Positions 1-7,908 are shown, counted from the first letter of the stretch. The stretch is DNA of 19,191 nucleotides from UBA5336 sp039815055 (GCA_039815055.1 JBCCAA010000053.1:1-19191); one strand, 5' to 3'. The notes: generated by a model from the letters alone, not told the origin. Numbers and translations: made by a program.

Positions 1-1
1 A

Positions 2-148
2 CGCATCCGCGAAAAGATCAACTGGCAGATGGCGCCGGGCGAAAGCGACCTCGCCTTTCTGGAGGCCTACTACGCTGCGCTTCGCCGCCGCCTCGAACAA
101 CGGATGTTGTTTGGGGAGAAAAAGGTCGACAAGTTCGATCAGGGCTGA
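2..148 (+). CDS. 3' end of an unidentified gene (last 48 residues)
   Basis: An open frame enters from the left edge and stops at TGA 146-148. The visible C-terminus is rich in charged residues and probably helical, with a Tyr-Tyr-Ala-Ala-Leu-Arg-Arg-Arg stretch followed by a short Leu-Phe-Gly-Glu-Lys-Lys tail. Codon use matches the coding style of its neighbours: third positions are mostly G or C. I do not recognise the family from this fragment and assign no function. It converges on the exported-protein gene on the opposite strand, whose stop lies only 7 bases further on, so there is no room for an intrinsic terminator between them. Confidence 0.6.
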   Translation, partial: RIREKINWQMAPGESDLAFLEAYYAALRRRLEQRMLFGEKKVDKFDQG

Positions 149-155
149 ACGGCCC

Positions 156-1001
156 CTATAGGTCTCCGAACTCAAATAGATCATAGTCATTGGCTGACAT
201 GACGCTGACGGCCGTGCGGGAAGTGAGTCCGTTGCGAATGGCCTCTTCCATGTTCACGCCTGCATCGGCCTCGTCCACGCCAACAATGACCACTCGCCGT
301 TGGGGCGCGGTGTCATTGCCCGAACATGTGCCTTCGCGCATGCATTGTGTTTCCGCTGTGAACTCGCCAAGGTTGAGGTAATGCAGGTTTGGCGGAGTTT
401 CTTCGCCGCAGCCATCGGCCAGACGGGTCATTTCCCCGCCCACGGTGCCGGCGCGCGCGCGGGCCAGTCGGGCATTCAAACCGCGATCGCCTTCAAAGGA
501 AGCTGCGCCAATCGCGACCGCGGCATCGCCGGAGCAGAATTCAGACAGGAACATCGGCCGGCCAAAAATATAGAGAAAGCGCGCAGGCGTGGTGCCCTGC
601 ATGATCTGGCGAGACGAGCCGAATGCCCAGGTAAACTGCGCATCCAGCACATAAAGACGCAGATTGGCCGCGCGGCCCAGACTGTCGCGGCCCACGAAGG
701 TCGCGGTGCGCTCCCAAACGCCGCTATCGACGGTTTCAAAGACCGGTGCATCAGGTTTGCAAACGCTGTCGGTTGTGCCGAAGACGCGCGCGTCCCAAGC
801 GGCAGAGCGGGCGTAACTGTCGTCGAGAACTTCATGGCCTTCGCCGCGGCCATCACTGTCACCGGTGCAGATCACTCTGCCAGTGCCAAGCTCGATGCCG
901 AACGTCCCGGTCTGGTTGGCCGATTGCGCCGACGCACCAGGTGCCAGCATTGCAGACATCGCTATTGCGGCAACGGAAATGAAAATCGTCCTGAAGGCCA
1001 T
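156..1001 (-). CDS. Orphan exported protein with signal peptide, 281 aa
   Basis: The reading frame extends further upstream, but the ATG at 1001 is chosen because a GGGAGAG Shine-Dalgarno lies just before it and because the protein then opens with a standard signal peptide: Met-Ala-Phe-Arg, a hydrophobic stretch at residues 5-20, and an Ala-Ser-Ala cleavage site near residue 25. The mature part has six cysteines in all (for example in VICTGD, SVCKPD, EFCSGD and the pair CMREGTC), which suggests disulfides in the periplasm or outside the cell. A run of beta-prone hydrophobic segments fills the middle. I recognise no domain and no catalytic motif, so the function is unknown. It is transcribed away from the membrane-protein gene; the region of about 110 bases between them should hold both promoters, but I could not settle on convincing -35/-10 pairs. 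Confidence 0.75.
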   Translation of the reverse strand: MAFRTIFISVAAIAMSAMLAPGASAQSANQTGTFGIELGTGRVICTGDSDGRGEGHEVLDDSYARSAAWDARVFGTTDSVCKPDAPVFETVDSGVWERTATFVGRDSLGRAANLRLYVLDAQFTWAFGSSRQIMQGTTPARFLYIFGRPMFLSEFCSGDAAVAIGAASFEGDRGLNARLARARAGTVGGEMTRLADGCGEETPPNLHYLNLGEFTAETQCMREGTCSGNDTAPQRRVVIVGVDEADAGVNMEEAIRNGLTSRTAVSVMSANDYDLFEFGDL

Positions 1002-1114
1002 TCTGCCTCTCCCATCTAACCCAAAACGACTATGCGACAGAATTATCCGTGAGAATACATTACATCTGCTTATTTCCAGTTTCTGCGAAGGCTTTGGCTG
1101 TATCAGGTTTGAGG

Positions 1115-1795
1115 ATGCCCTCATATGATCTTGACAGACCAGAGGCTTGGCGTCGTCTGTCTCTTATGGCCATGGTCAAACGCAACCGGAAGAAGGTGAC
1201 TTGGCGGGTCAGTTGGGCCTTGCAACCGCTTGGCATTCTTGGCGGTACACTATCCCTGCTCGACCTTGCCTCACTGGTTGTCGAATGGCGCAGTTTCGCG
1301 GCCTTCGTGGTCGAGTGGTGGTCGCAAACTTTCTTGGATAAGGCGCGTGAGGTATTCCTGATTCTGTTGCAGCCGTTGGGCATAGCCAATGTCTCAGATG
1401 TTGCCTTAAATTACGGTCTTCTGGGCGCCATTCTGTATGCACAATCTCTACGCGCCAACGCAGCCATGGGACCTTTGGCGGGCTTTCATTATGATGGAAT
1501 TGGTGGGGCCTTATTAAGGGTAGTCGTTTTTGGCTTCTTGTGGCCGGTCACGCTGGTTTTGCTATCTATTTGGGCTGTGTTCGGTGGAACGCCCATTGAC
1601 GCTGATGGCCTCGCAGAGCGTGCGATGGCTGTGAATACACTAGAGAGCAAGGGCGTAGAGGTGCCCCAAGGGTCAGATTTGCAGGAGACCTTTGCAAAGG
1701 TGTCGCCGGCGCAGCGGCTTGAGAGTTTTCTGATTACCGCGCCATTTTGGCTCTTTCTGATATTATGTGTCGTCAACACCACTTTCACGACTTGA
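1115..1795 (+). CDS. Integral membrane protein of unknown function, 226 aa
   Basis: The product has a basic N-terminal segment (KRNRKK near residues 22-27), then about four hydrophobic segments at roughly 33-56, 78-95, 131-156 and 204-222, with a polar loop of about 45 residues (157-203) before the last one. This is the pattern of an inner-membrane protein. No transporter or enzyme signature is recognised. The start is uncertain: the frame is open from GTG 1049, ATG 1115 gives a sensible N-terminus, and ATG 1166 or 1172 are also possible; none has a well-spaced Shine-Dalgarno. Its third positions are noticeably more AT-rich than those of ilvD downstream, which hints at a less conserved or more recently acquired gene. 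ilvD begins 74 bases after its stop with its own strong ribosome-binding site, so co-transcription is possible but not shown. Confidence 0.65.
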   Translation: MPSYDLDRPEAWRRLSLMAMVKRNRKKVTWRVSWALQPLGILGGTLSLLDLASLVVEWRSFAAFVVEWWSQTFLDKAREVFLILLQPLGIANVSDVALNYGLLGAILYAQSLRANAAMGPLAGFHYDGIGGALLRVVVFGFLWPVTLVLLSIWAVFGGTPIDADGLAERAMAVNTLESKGVEVPQGSDLQETFAKVSPAQRLESFLITAPFWLFLILCVVNTTFTT

Positions 1796-1869
1796 TGGCC
1801 TCTTCCACCTTGTGCGATGGCTCTGTTTCGAACGAGCGCCGACAAAACTTTTAAGAGGAGTGCGGACCA

Positions 1870-3594
1870 ATGGCTGACTGGGACAAGTCCCGCCTACCGA
1901 GCCGCCATGTCACCGAGGGCCCGGCGCGCGCGCCGCACCGCAGCTATCTGTATGCCATGGGCCTTTCCACCAAGGAGATCCGCCAACCCCTGGTCGGTGT
2001 GGCCTCGTGCTGGAATGAAGCAGCGCCCTGCAACACCGCGCTGATGCGCCAGGCCCATGCGGTGAGCGAGGGCGTGAAAGCGGCAGAAGGTACCCCGCGT
2101 GAGTTTTGCACCATCACGGTTACAGATGGCATTGCCATGGGCCATGAGGGCATGCGCTCGTCACTGGTGTCGCGAGAGGTGATTGCCGACAGCGTTGAGC
2201 TGACCATGCGTGGCCATGCCTATGACGCGCTGGTGGGCGTGGCGGGGTGTGACAAATCCCTGCCCGGCATGATGATGGCGATGCTTCGCCTGAATGTGCC
2301 GAGTGTGTTCCTTTATGGTGGGTCGATCCTGCCGGGCAGTTTCGAGGGCCGGGATGTTACTGTGCTGGATGTGTTCGAAGCCGTTGGCGCCCATGCAGCC
2401 GGCAGCAATGACATGCCGAGCGACAAGCTCGAGTCGCTAGAGAAAGTGGCCTGCCCCGGCGATGGTGCGTGTGGCGGCCAGTTCACCGCCAACACCATGG
2501 CGTGTGTGTCTGAGGCGATTGGCCTGGCCCTGCCGCTGTCTTCGGCCCTGCCGGCGCCCTGGACTGACCGTGACGGCTACGCTCGCGCCTCTGGCGAAGC
2601 GGTGATGCATCTACTCGAAAGCGGCTTGCGCCCGCGCGACATCTGCACCCGTAAGGCATTTGAGAACGCTGCCGTTGTCGTGGCGGCCACGGGCGGGTCG
2701 ACAAATGGCGCGCTGCACCTTCCGGCCATGGCCCATGAATGCGGCGTGGAATTCACCCTGAAGGATATGGCCGAAGTGTTCCAGCGCACGCCCTGGCTTG
2801 CTGATTTGAAGCCTGGCGGTGCCTATGTGGCCAAGGATTTCGGCGAGGTGGGTGGCGTGCCGATGCTGATGAAGACCCTCCTGGACGCGGGCCTTATCCA
2901 TGGTGATTGCCTGACGGTTACGGGCAAGACCTGGGCGGAGTATCTGGAAGATGTGTCGTTCGACGACAGCCAGAGCGTCATCCGCCCGGCGTCTGATCCC
3001 TTGTCACCCAGCGGTGGTGTTGTCGGCCTCTGGGGTTCGCTTGCGCCTGATGGGGCGATTGTGAAAGTGGCCGGCATGTCGAATCTGCGCTTCTCCGGCC
3101 CCGCCCGTGTGTTTGATGGCGAAGACGCGGCTTTCAAAGCGGTTGAGGCCCGAAATTACAAGGAAGGCGAAGTTCTGGTGATCCGCTATGAGGGCCCCAA
3201 GGGCGGGCCCGGCATGCGCGAAATGCTGTCGACCACCGCCGCGCTTTATGGCCAGGGCATGGGCGACAAGGTGGCCCTGATCACCGATGGACGGTTCAGC
3301 GGTGCCACGCGCGGGTTCTGCATCGGCCATGTCGGGCCGGAGGCCGCCGAGGGTGGGCCGATCGGCCTGATCGAGGATGGTGACCTGATCACGATTGATG
3401 CCGACAAGGGCACCATTGATGTACGCCTCACGCCAGCCGAGTTGCAAGAGCGCCAGCGCAAATGGCAGCCGCGCGGCACCATGTATACCTCCGGCGCGAT
3501 TGCAAAATTCGCGAAGCTCGTCGGCCCGGCTTATCTCGGCGCGGTGACCCATGAGGGCGCGGCCGGCGAAAGCCACGTCTACGCGGATATCTAA
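1870..3594 (+). CDS. ilvD: Dihydroxy-acid dehydratase, 574 aa
   Basis: This cytoplasmic Fe-S enzyme dehydrates 2,3-dihydroxy-isovalerate and 2,3-dihydroxy-3-methylvalerate to the 2-oxo acids in valine, leucine and isoleucine synthesis. The family motifs are all present: WNEAAPCN (Cys54), AGCDKSLPGMMMA (Cys127, Lys129), CPGDGACGG (Cys195, Cys201), YEGPKGGPGMREML and TDGRFSGATRG in the C-terminal beta domain. Cys54, Cys127 and Cys201 line up with the three cluster-ligand cysteines of the [2Fe-2S] type enzymes, such as mycobacterial IlvD and the sugar-acid dehydratases; Lys129 is at the position of the carbamylated lysine. Length fits the family (about 560-610). The ATG is preceded by AAGAGGAG at good spacing. 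Sugar-acid dehydratases are close relatives, but overall similarity, including the CDKSLPGM block and C-terminus, favours IlvD. It is intact. Confidence 0.95.
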   Translation: MADWDKSRLPSRHVTEGPARAPHRSYLYAMGLSTKEIRQPLVGVASCWNEAAPCNTALMRQAHAVSEGVKAAEGTPREFCTITVTDGIAMGHEGMRSSLVSREVIADSVELTMRGHAYDALVGVAGCDKSLPGMMMAMLRLNVPSVFLYGGSILPGSFEGRDVTVLDVFEAVGAHAAGSNDMPSDKLESLEKVACPGDGACGGQFTANTMACVSEAIGLALPLSSALPAPWTDRDGYARASGEAVMHLLESGLRPRDICTRKAFENAAVVVAATGGSTNGALHLPAMAHECGVEFTLKDMAEVFQRTPWLADLKPGGAYVAKDFGEVGGVPMLMKTLLDAGLIHGDCLTVTGKTWAEYLEDVSFDDSQSVIRPASDPLSPSGGVVGLWGSLAPDGAIVKVAGMSNLRFSGPARVFDGEDAAFKAVEARNYKEGEVLVIRYEGPKGGPGMREMLSTTAALYGQGMGDKVALITDGRFSGATRGFCIGHVGPEAAEGGPIGLIEDGDLITIDADKGTIDVRLTPAELQERQRKWQPRGTMYTSGAIAKFAKLVGPAYLGAVTHEGAAGESHVYADI

Positions 3595-3641
3595 TCGATC
3601 ATGGCTGTTATTGGGCTGCTGAGCGACCGTGGCAGCTATCC

Positions 3642-4229
3642 ATGACGGCCTTTTGGAAGACCCCCGTCCTGGGTGCCGCCGTTTTTTCGGTCTGGCGTGC
3701 TGATGCACGGCGAAAGCTGGATTTATTGCGTCCCTGGCTGCGTGAAACCGATACGATCCTCGAAATCGGGTCCGGACCGGGCAGCGTGCTTGCCGAGTTC
3801 CGCGCCGCTGGGTTTGACGTGGCGGGGCTGGACGTAGCCGACAGCAGCTTTACCGATGATCTGAAGCCCGAACTCTATGATGGCAACGCCATGCCGTTCG
3901 CTGATGGTGCCTTTGATACCGCTCTGTTGCTCACGGTCTTGCACCATACGCGCGACCCTGACGCCATCCTGGCCGAAGCAGCCCGCATCGCGCGACGCGT
4001 GATCGTCATAGAAGACGTTTTCCAGAGCGCCTGGCAGCGCAAATATACAAAAGTCGCCGACTCAATCACCAACCTTGAATTCTTTGGCCATCCCCATACG
4101 AACCGGTCTGACGCGGCGTGGAGGGAGACTTTTGAGACCCTTGGGTTTCGTCTCCTGCATGGCGAAGTCCACCACTTTGCCGCACTGTTTCGCCAAGCGG
4201 TGTATGTGGTGGAACCGTCACGTGCCTAG
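3642..4229 (+). CDS. Class I SAM-dependent methyltransferase, 195 aa
   Basis: The glycine-rich SAM-binding motif I, LEIGSGPG, lies at residues 40-47, followed by an acidic residue after the second strand (GLDVAD, 62-67), a GNAMPFADGAFD block (81-92) and the ALLLTVLHHT segment (94-103). This is the Methyltransf_11 type of fold. The C-terminal quarter (from about residue 135) is aromatic and may shape the substrate pocket; the substrate cannot be inferred. The protein is short but complete. The start at ATG 3642 lies 47 bases after the ilvD stop and has only a weak Shine-Dalgarno, so it is probably read through from ilvD; there is no functional reason to link it to branched-chain amino acids. 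Its stop lies 8 bases from the stop of the convergent gene. Confidence 0.85.
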   Translation: MTAFWKTPVLGAAVFSVWRADARRKLDLLRPWLRETDTILEIGSGPGSVLAEFRAAGFDVAGLDVADSSFTDDLKPELYDGNAMPFADGAFDTALLLTVLHHTRDPDAILAEAARIARRVIVIEDVFQSAWQRKYTKVADSITNLEFFGHPHTNRSDAAWRETFETLGFRLLHGEVHHFAALFRQAVYVVEPSRA

Positions 4230-4237
4230 CCAACCCA

Positions 4238-4699
4238 TTATGCGTTGGGCGGCGGGTTCCAGGTCAACGAAGAATGGTGCAGCGAGATCAGCACTTTTCC
4301 ATCCAGCTTGTGATAGGCGAACGTGTAGTCGGCGCGTGTGGCAACGCCCTCGCCATTCACAAAAGTATAGTGGCCCATATCCTTGTAGCCGAGCCCGCCA
4401 GCCTTCAGCACCGGACCGACCGCACTTTGGAACTCCACGCTTGTCCAGCCGTTTTTGAGAAAGCCGGTATCGTGGGGATAGTCGGGGTCCCCGCCGATAA
4501 AATATGATTGTGTACCGGCGCGGTCGAGCCGGATAACATCTGCCAGGGTTGGCTTGAACAAGAGTGGCTCACCCGGCGCACCGAAATCATAAAGGTCCAA
4601 AAGCCGGTCGACGTCCTGCTGCGTGACGTATTTCGCCCATGCGCGCTGTGCAGAAATGACCTCTGCCTTGGTCATGGGTTCATAGATGCGATCATTCAT
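4238..4699 (-). CDS. SnoaL-like (NTF2-fold) protein, 153 aa
   Basis: The N-terminal helix carries the pattern typical of NTF2-fold proteins such as SnoaL, DUF4440 and the CaMKII-association domain: Trp21, Tyr24 and then DVDRLLDLYD (29-38). The end has a strand with ISLHHSS (138-144), the usual final strand of that fold. A cone-shaped pocket with a possible ligand is therefore expected, but neither enzymatic activity nor substrate can be read from the sequence. I chose the ATG at 4699 (Met-Asn-Asp-Arg); the frame runs on to TTG 4774 with poor support, and ATG 4675 lacks a ribosome-binding site. It ends convergently with the methyltransferase gene, and the exported DUF4402 gene lies 83 bases upstream on the same strand. 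Confidence 0.7.
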   Translation of the reverse strand: MNDRIYEPMTKAEVISAQRAWAKYVTQQDVDRLLDLYDFGAPGEPLLFKPTLADVIRLDRAGTQSYFIGGDPDYPHDTGFLKNGWTSVEFQSAVGPVLKAGGLGYKDMGHYTFVNGEGVATRADYTFAYHKLDGKVLISLHHSSLTWNPPPNA

Positions 4700-4782
4700 G
4701 CCTGCGACTCCGAATTGGTGCACCGCTGAATCCCACCCATGGCGCATAACGGCAAACCGTTGAATTGATTGCAAGTCTATAG

Positions 4783-5265
4783 CTATTGATACGCCACGGT
4801 CACCATAAAAGTGCCAATGTAGCTATCGGTGGCCTGGCGCGGGGGGATCACCATGCTGGAGCCGACGAAGAAACTGTCGACCCCATCCTCAAGATAGCCA
4901 GGGCCAACAGGCATGAGATCGGCCACCAGCGTAGCGCCGCTTTGGCTGGTCAGGAGAACATCGTCTGGCACCTGCACGGTATACACCGCGCCATCGCGTC
5001 CAGAGACACTGAATTCTGCCGGGGTCTGGTCGCTCGACAGCATTGTCTCAGGATGATCGCAGGCAACCCCGCTCGTCTTCACCGAGATCGTCACCGGGGA
5101 CTCCTGGTTGGGATACAGCGTGCCAAAATGAAGGGGTGTGACATTGGAAATGGCCAGCGGCATGGAAATTTCAGCTCCGCTATCGGCTTCGTGTCGCCCA
5201 GCGATGGCCGCAGGCGGGGCCATCGCTAGCGCGCTCATGACCAGAAACCGTTTCTCCAACATCAT
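4783..5265 (-). CDS. DUF4402 family exported protein, 160 aa
   Basis: A signal peptide covers residues 1-22 (Lys5/Arg6, hydrophobic core, Ala-Ile-Ala before Gly). The mature chain matches the DUF4402 pattern: an early strand ending in HFGTLYP (47-52), a middle VYTVQVPDDVLL strand (94-105), and a C-terminal PPRQATDSYIGTFMVTVAYQ block (141-160) typical of the family. DUF4402 proteins are small beta-rich secreted or periplasmic proteins with a pilin-like look; a role in surface structures has been suggested for relatives but is not demonstrated here. A single cysteine remains (Cys69). Two consecutive ATGs at 5265 and 5262 follow a GGAG, which is 3 bases from the first and 6 from the second, so the second may be used. 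No chaperone or usher gene is nearby. Confidence 0.8.
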   Translation of the reverse strand: MMLEKRFLVMSALAMAPPAAIAGRHEADSGAEISMPLAISNVTPLHFGTLYPNQESPVTISVKTSGVACDHPETMLSSDQTPAEFSVSGRDGAVYTVQVPDDVLLTSQSGATLVADLMPVGPGYLEDGVDSFFVGSSMVIPPRQATDSYIGTFMVTVAYQ

Positions 5266-5316
5266 TCACTCCAAAATACAATTACTGGTTGAATTCAGCA
5301 TGGTCCGAACATCCTA

Positions 5317-5339
5317 ACACGCGACCTTGCTCAGCGTGT
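5317..5339 (-). terminator. Weak stem-loop after the metallophosphoesterase gene
   Basis: ACACGC (5317-5322) pairs with GCGTGT (5334-5339) around an 11-base loop, about 50 bases after the stop of the phosphoesterase gene and upstream of the DUF4402 gene on the same strand. It lacks a U-tract, so it is at best a weak or Rho-assisted terminator; it could equally be a chance dyad. Confidence 0.2.
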
Positions 5340-5390
5340 GAGTTTGATGGAGCTGTTTAACCATGTTGGGAAAACTGCGCCGATTTACGC

Positions 5391-6152
5391 TCAAATAAAC
5401 TCGAATCGTGCCCGAAACGAGCCGTTTGGGCGAAGGTCAAACAGGGTAAACCCAATCGTTTGGATGATATCGGGCGCCCATTTCCGCCCGGCAGGATTTG
5501 CCGTGGCTGGCGCCCAGATGTGATGCACGCCGTCATAGGTGTGCGTTCGGGACTGGTGGAGATGGCCGGACGTAATGAACCCAACCGCTTCGCTGCCGGC
5601 CATAAGCGTCAAAATTCGGTCGCGAGCTGGCGCGGTCACGCAATTGATGATGTCTTCGGGTTCATCTGCGTGGGTTAGAAAGAGTGGCTTATGCACAAGA
5701 ATGCCCACCCGCCGGCAGGCCCGCGTGCCGATTGCGGTTTCCAGCATGTCCCACTGGCGCGATTCGGCGGCCCATCCGGTTCCAAACAGATGCACGTTAA
5801 GCCCAACAAGGCGCCAGCCCAGAACATCCTCAGCCCAAAAATCATCGCCAAACACATCCCGGTAGCGATCACGGCGGATCTGCGAAATGGGTTGGCGTTG
5901 GCGGGGACTGGCGGGTTCTTCGCCAATGTCATGGTTGCCGGGAATGACTTTCCAGGGCGCTTTTATCTGTTGAAATCGTGCCTTGGCGGCTTCGAGGTCG
6001 CGGGTGTGATCGGCGCCATCAACGCTCAAATCGCCTGTGATGACGGTGAGATCACAGTGCCCGGCCCGGCGCATCGCGCGTGAGAAATTACGCTGATGGC
6101 GGCCATTGCCGGTGCGCAAATGGGTGTCTGAAAACTGCACCAGCCGAAACAT
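5391..6152 (-). CDS. Calcineurin-like metallophosphoesterase, 253 aa
   Basis: All five blocks of the binuclear-metal phosphoesterase fold are visible: FSDTHL (Asp9, His11), TGD (Asp41), PGNHD (Asn73, His74), VHKP (His154) and SGHLHQ (His197, His199). This arrangement is that of class III cyclic nucleotide phosphodiesterases (Icc/CpdA-like) and related enzymes, which hydrolyse cAMP or other phosphodiesters in the cytoplasm; the true substrate cannot be assigned from motifs. There is no signal peptide. The frame stays open upstream, but ATG 6152 is chosen because the DTH strand then starts at residue 4, as in the family, and an AAAGGGA ribosome-binding site precedes it. The gene is divergent from the DUF3137 gene, with 78 bases between the starts. 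Confidence 0.9.
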   Translation of the reverse strand: MFRLVQFSDTHLRTGNGRHQRNFSRAMRRAGHCDLTVITGDLSVDGADHTRDLEAAKARFQQIKAPWKVIPGNHDIGEEPASPRQRQPISQIRRDRYRDVFGDDFWAEDVLGWRLVGLNVHLFGTGWAAESRQWDMLETAIGTRACRRVGILVHKPLFLTHADEPEDIINCVTAPARDRILTLMAGSEAVGFITSGHLHQSRTHTYDGVHHIWAPATANPAGRKWAPDIIQTIGFTLFDLRPNGSFRARFEFI

Positions 6153-6230
6153 GGATTTGTCCCTTTCCCCGCAGGCCAGTAATGAGGTGGCTAGTGCCCA
6201 ATCGGGCGCCGCGCAAGTAGGGGAAATCGC

Positions 6231-7253
6231 ATGGCCGATCCGGACTTCCAACTCGATGATGATATTGCCCGCGCGATTGCCGATCTGCCGCCGGAATTCC
6301 AGAAGTTTGGCCGTTTGTATCAAACAGATCTGCGCCCGGAACTCCTTCGCCGTGAGGGTGAGCGCGTTCAGGCGGCCAAGACTGCGCGCAATTCCATCAT
6401 TGGCGGCGTGGGCGTTGGCGGGATTGGCGCCGCGATCGGTTTTCTGGGCTTCCAGATCCCGCAGCTGGCCGTTCTGGCCTTGATTGCGGGCGCTGCCATC
6501 GCAGGGATAGGCAGCAGCCCGATGCGCAAACTGGCTGGCGATGCCAAGGCGATCCTTGTCAAGCCGGTGGCCAGTGGGTTCGGACTTAGCTTCATGGACA
6601 AGCCGGGCTCGGTGCCCAGCATTCAAGACCACCGCCGGGTAGGGCTTTTGCCCTCCTGGGACCGCTCCTCGTTTGAAGATTTGCTGACCGGCGAGCGCAG
6701 TGGTGTGAACTTTGAGTTCTTCGAAGCCCGCCTCAAGCAGCGGCGCACCACCACATCAAACGGGAGAACGCGCACGAAATACGTCACGGTTTTTGATGGC
6801 CAGCTGATCCGGTTCGACTTCCACAAGCGGTTCTTCGGCGAAACGCTCGTCACCCGTGATGCCGGCTTCTTCAACCGGTTTGGCGGGCGCAAGGGCATGG
6901 ATCGGGCACGTCTTGAAGACCCCACGTTTGAGAAAGCATTCGAGGTCTACACCACCGATCAGGTGGAATCGCGGTTCCTTCTGACGCCAGACATGATGCA
7001 GTCGCTGGTCGATCTGGAGACAACGTTTCACGGCAAGGCCCTTCGTTGCGCCTTTTCAGGCGAGCAGATGTACATCGCGGTCGAAGGGGCAAACCTGTTT
7101 GAGCCTGGCACCTTGTTCAAGCCACTGGATAATCCTGAGCGCGTTCGCGAGCTTTTGACCGATTTCGCGGCGGTGTTCACCTTGATCGACAAGGTGTCCA
7201 TTGCCCGAAAAAACGAGGAACAGTCTCGAGGCGAGGCGCCAGATCTGGCGTAA
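6231..7253 (+). CDS. DUF3137 domain membrane protein, 340 aa
   Basis: The protein has a cytoplasmic-looking N-terminal helix region (1-50), two closely spaced glycine/alanine-rich hydrophobic segments at about 55-73 and 77-94 forming a hairpin, and a long soluble C-terminal region. The region from about 125 to 320 carries the DUF3137 pattern: an F/Y-rich FEFFEARLKQ strand, a basic linker (RRTTTSNGRTRTK), VTVFDGQLIRFDF, and a C-terminal block with LFKPL. The family is widespread in proteobacteria and has no established function. The ATG is preceded by AGGGGAAA at good spacing. It is divergent from the phosphoesterase gene; the next gene starts 115 bases after its stop with its own ribosome-binding site. 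Confidence 0.85.
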   Translation: MADPDFQLDDDIARAIADLPPEFQKFGRLYQTDLRPELLRREGERVQAAKTARNSIIGGVGVGGIGAAIGFLGFQIPQLAVLALIAGAAIAGIGSSPMRKLAGDAKAILVKPVASGFGLSFMDKPGSVPSIQDHRRVGLLPSWDRSSFEDLLTGERSGVNFEFFEARLKQRRTTTSNGRTRTKYVTVFDGQLIRFDFHKRFFGETLVTRDAGFFNRFGGRKGMDRARLEDPTFEKAFEVYTTDQVESRFLLTPDMMQSLVDLETTFHGKALRCAFSGEQMYIAVEGANLFEPGTLFKPLDNPERVRELLTDFAAVFTLIDKVSIARKNEEQSRGEAPDLA

Positions 7254-7368
7254 TTGCGGCGAAATATGACGCGGTTTGGGCGCGCTTGTTCAGAAAAGCT
7301 TCAGCCGGTGCTTGCTAAAACACACTCAGTATGGCTTCCCGTTTCAGGGGAATTTTCGGAGTGATCGC

Positions 7369-7743
7369 ATGATCCGCAGTTTTGTTACCGGATTGATTTT
7401 GGGCGTTTTCACGGCCCCGGCCGTGGCCCTCACCGGCGCGCAGCTGGAGCAATGCCAGGCGATGTCAGCCACGTTTGAAACCAAACAGACCGAGGTCCTT
7501 GAGCTTCAGGCCCTGCAAGCTGAACTTGCAGCAACAGCTGAAGCTGCGGGCGAAGCGTGGGAAGACAAAGAAGAATTTCGTCTGTTTAGTCCGGCGCAGG
7601 CTGAAGAAGCCGATGCCGCAAAAGTTGTCTTCGAGACAGCCAAATCGGAAGCGATGCGTGCGGCCATGGATCTTCGCAGCAAAGCACAAATGCTGAACGC
7701 CGATATTGCGCAATACAATGCGCGCTGCGCTGCCGATAACTAG
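7369..7743 (+). CDS. Small exported helical-hairpin protein, 124 aa
   Basis: ATG 7369 is preceded by a GGAG at 8-base spacing and opens a signal peptide (Met-Ile-Arg, hydrophobic core 5-18, Ala-Val-Ala cleavage site near residue 20); the frame is open further upstream but without a good start. The mature chain is almost entirely Ala/Glu/Gln/Leu-rich and should form two long helices (about 23-63 and 75-118) joined by a turn around Phe-Arg-Leu-Phe-Ser-Pro. It has exactly two cysteines, Cys29 and Cys120, one near each end; in an antiparallel hairpin they would face each other and could be clamped by a disulfide. I recognise no family. It is convergent with the 50-aa membrane microprotein, with 12 bases between stops. 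Confidence 0.75.
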   Translation: MIRSFVTGLILGVFTAPAVALTGAQLEQCQAMSATFETKQTEVLELQALQAELAATAEAAGEAWEDKEEFRLFSPAQAEEADAAKVVFETAKSEAMRAAMDLRSKAQMLNADIAQYNARCAADN

Positions 7744-7755
7744 GCCGCGCAGGCC

Positions 7756-7908
7756 CTATTCGTCTTCGAATTCGTCCGCGAAGAAATCGCCCCACAGGGC
7801 GGTGCGGCTGTCCTCTGTGGCTTTCACCAGAATGATCGCGATGGCGACCACAAGAACAAACACGGATGTGGAGGGCTGGCTGGCCCAGCTTACGAGAGAA
7901 TCAATCAT
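7756..7908 (-). CDS. 50-aa single-span membrane microprotein
   Basis: Reading the minus strand from ATG 7908 to TAG 7756 gives an intact 50-residue frame. It has a short polar N-terminus (MIDSLVSWASQPS), one hydrophobic span at about 16-29 (VFVLVVAIAIILVK) with a lysine at its end, and a strongly acidic C-terminal tail ending in FADEFEDE. An AAGG lies just before the start, closer than ideal. Without this gene, the stretch 7744-8082 would be an unusually long gap in a tightly packed region, and the frame's hydrophobic-then-acidic plan is unlike random GC-rich translation. The acidic tail would lie on one side of the inner membrane and might contact a partner. I recognise no family; the function is unknown. 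It is divergent from the HD-nadQ operon. Confidence 0.6.
   Translation of the reverse strand: MIDSLVSWASQPSTSVFVLVVAIAIILVKATEDSRTALWGDFFADEFEDE

Noticed and set aside
300..1019. 239-aa open frame on the plus strand
   Set aside because: It is antisense to the exported-protein gene, lacks a ribosome-binding site and has a composition (many Arg, Ala, His) typical of a shadow frame. The minus-strand frame has a signal peptide and good start.
3004..3708. 234-aa open frame antisense to ilvD
   Set aside because: It overlaps the well-conserved C-terminal half of IlvD and has no recognisable domain; a shadow of GC-rich codons.
4700..4774. Longer N-terminus of the SnoaL-like protein from TTG 4774
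   Set aside because: The added residues do not resemble the fold's first helix, and the TTG has no Shine-Dalgarno.
6153..6632. 160-residue N-terminal extension of the metallophosphoesterase
   Set aside because: The extension is antisense to the DUF3137 gene and the phosphoesterase fold begins right after ATG 6152, which has its own ribosome-binding site.
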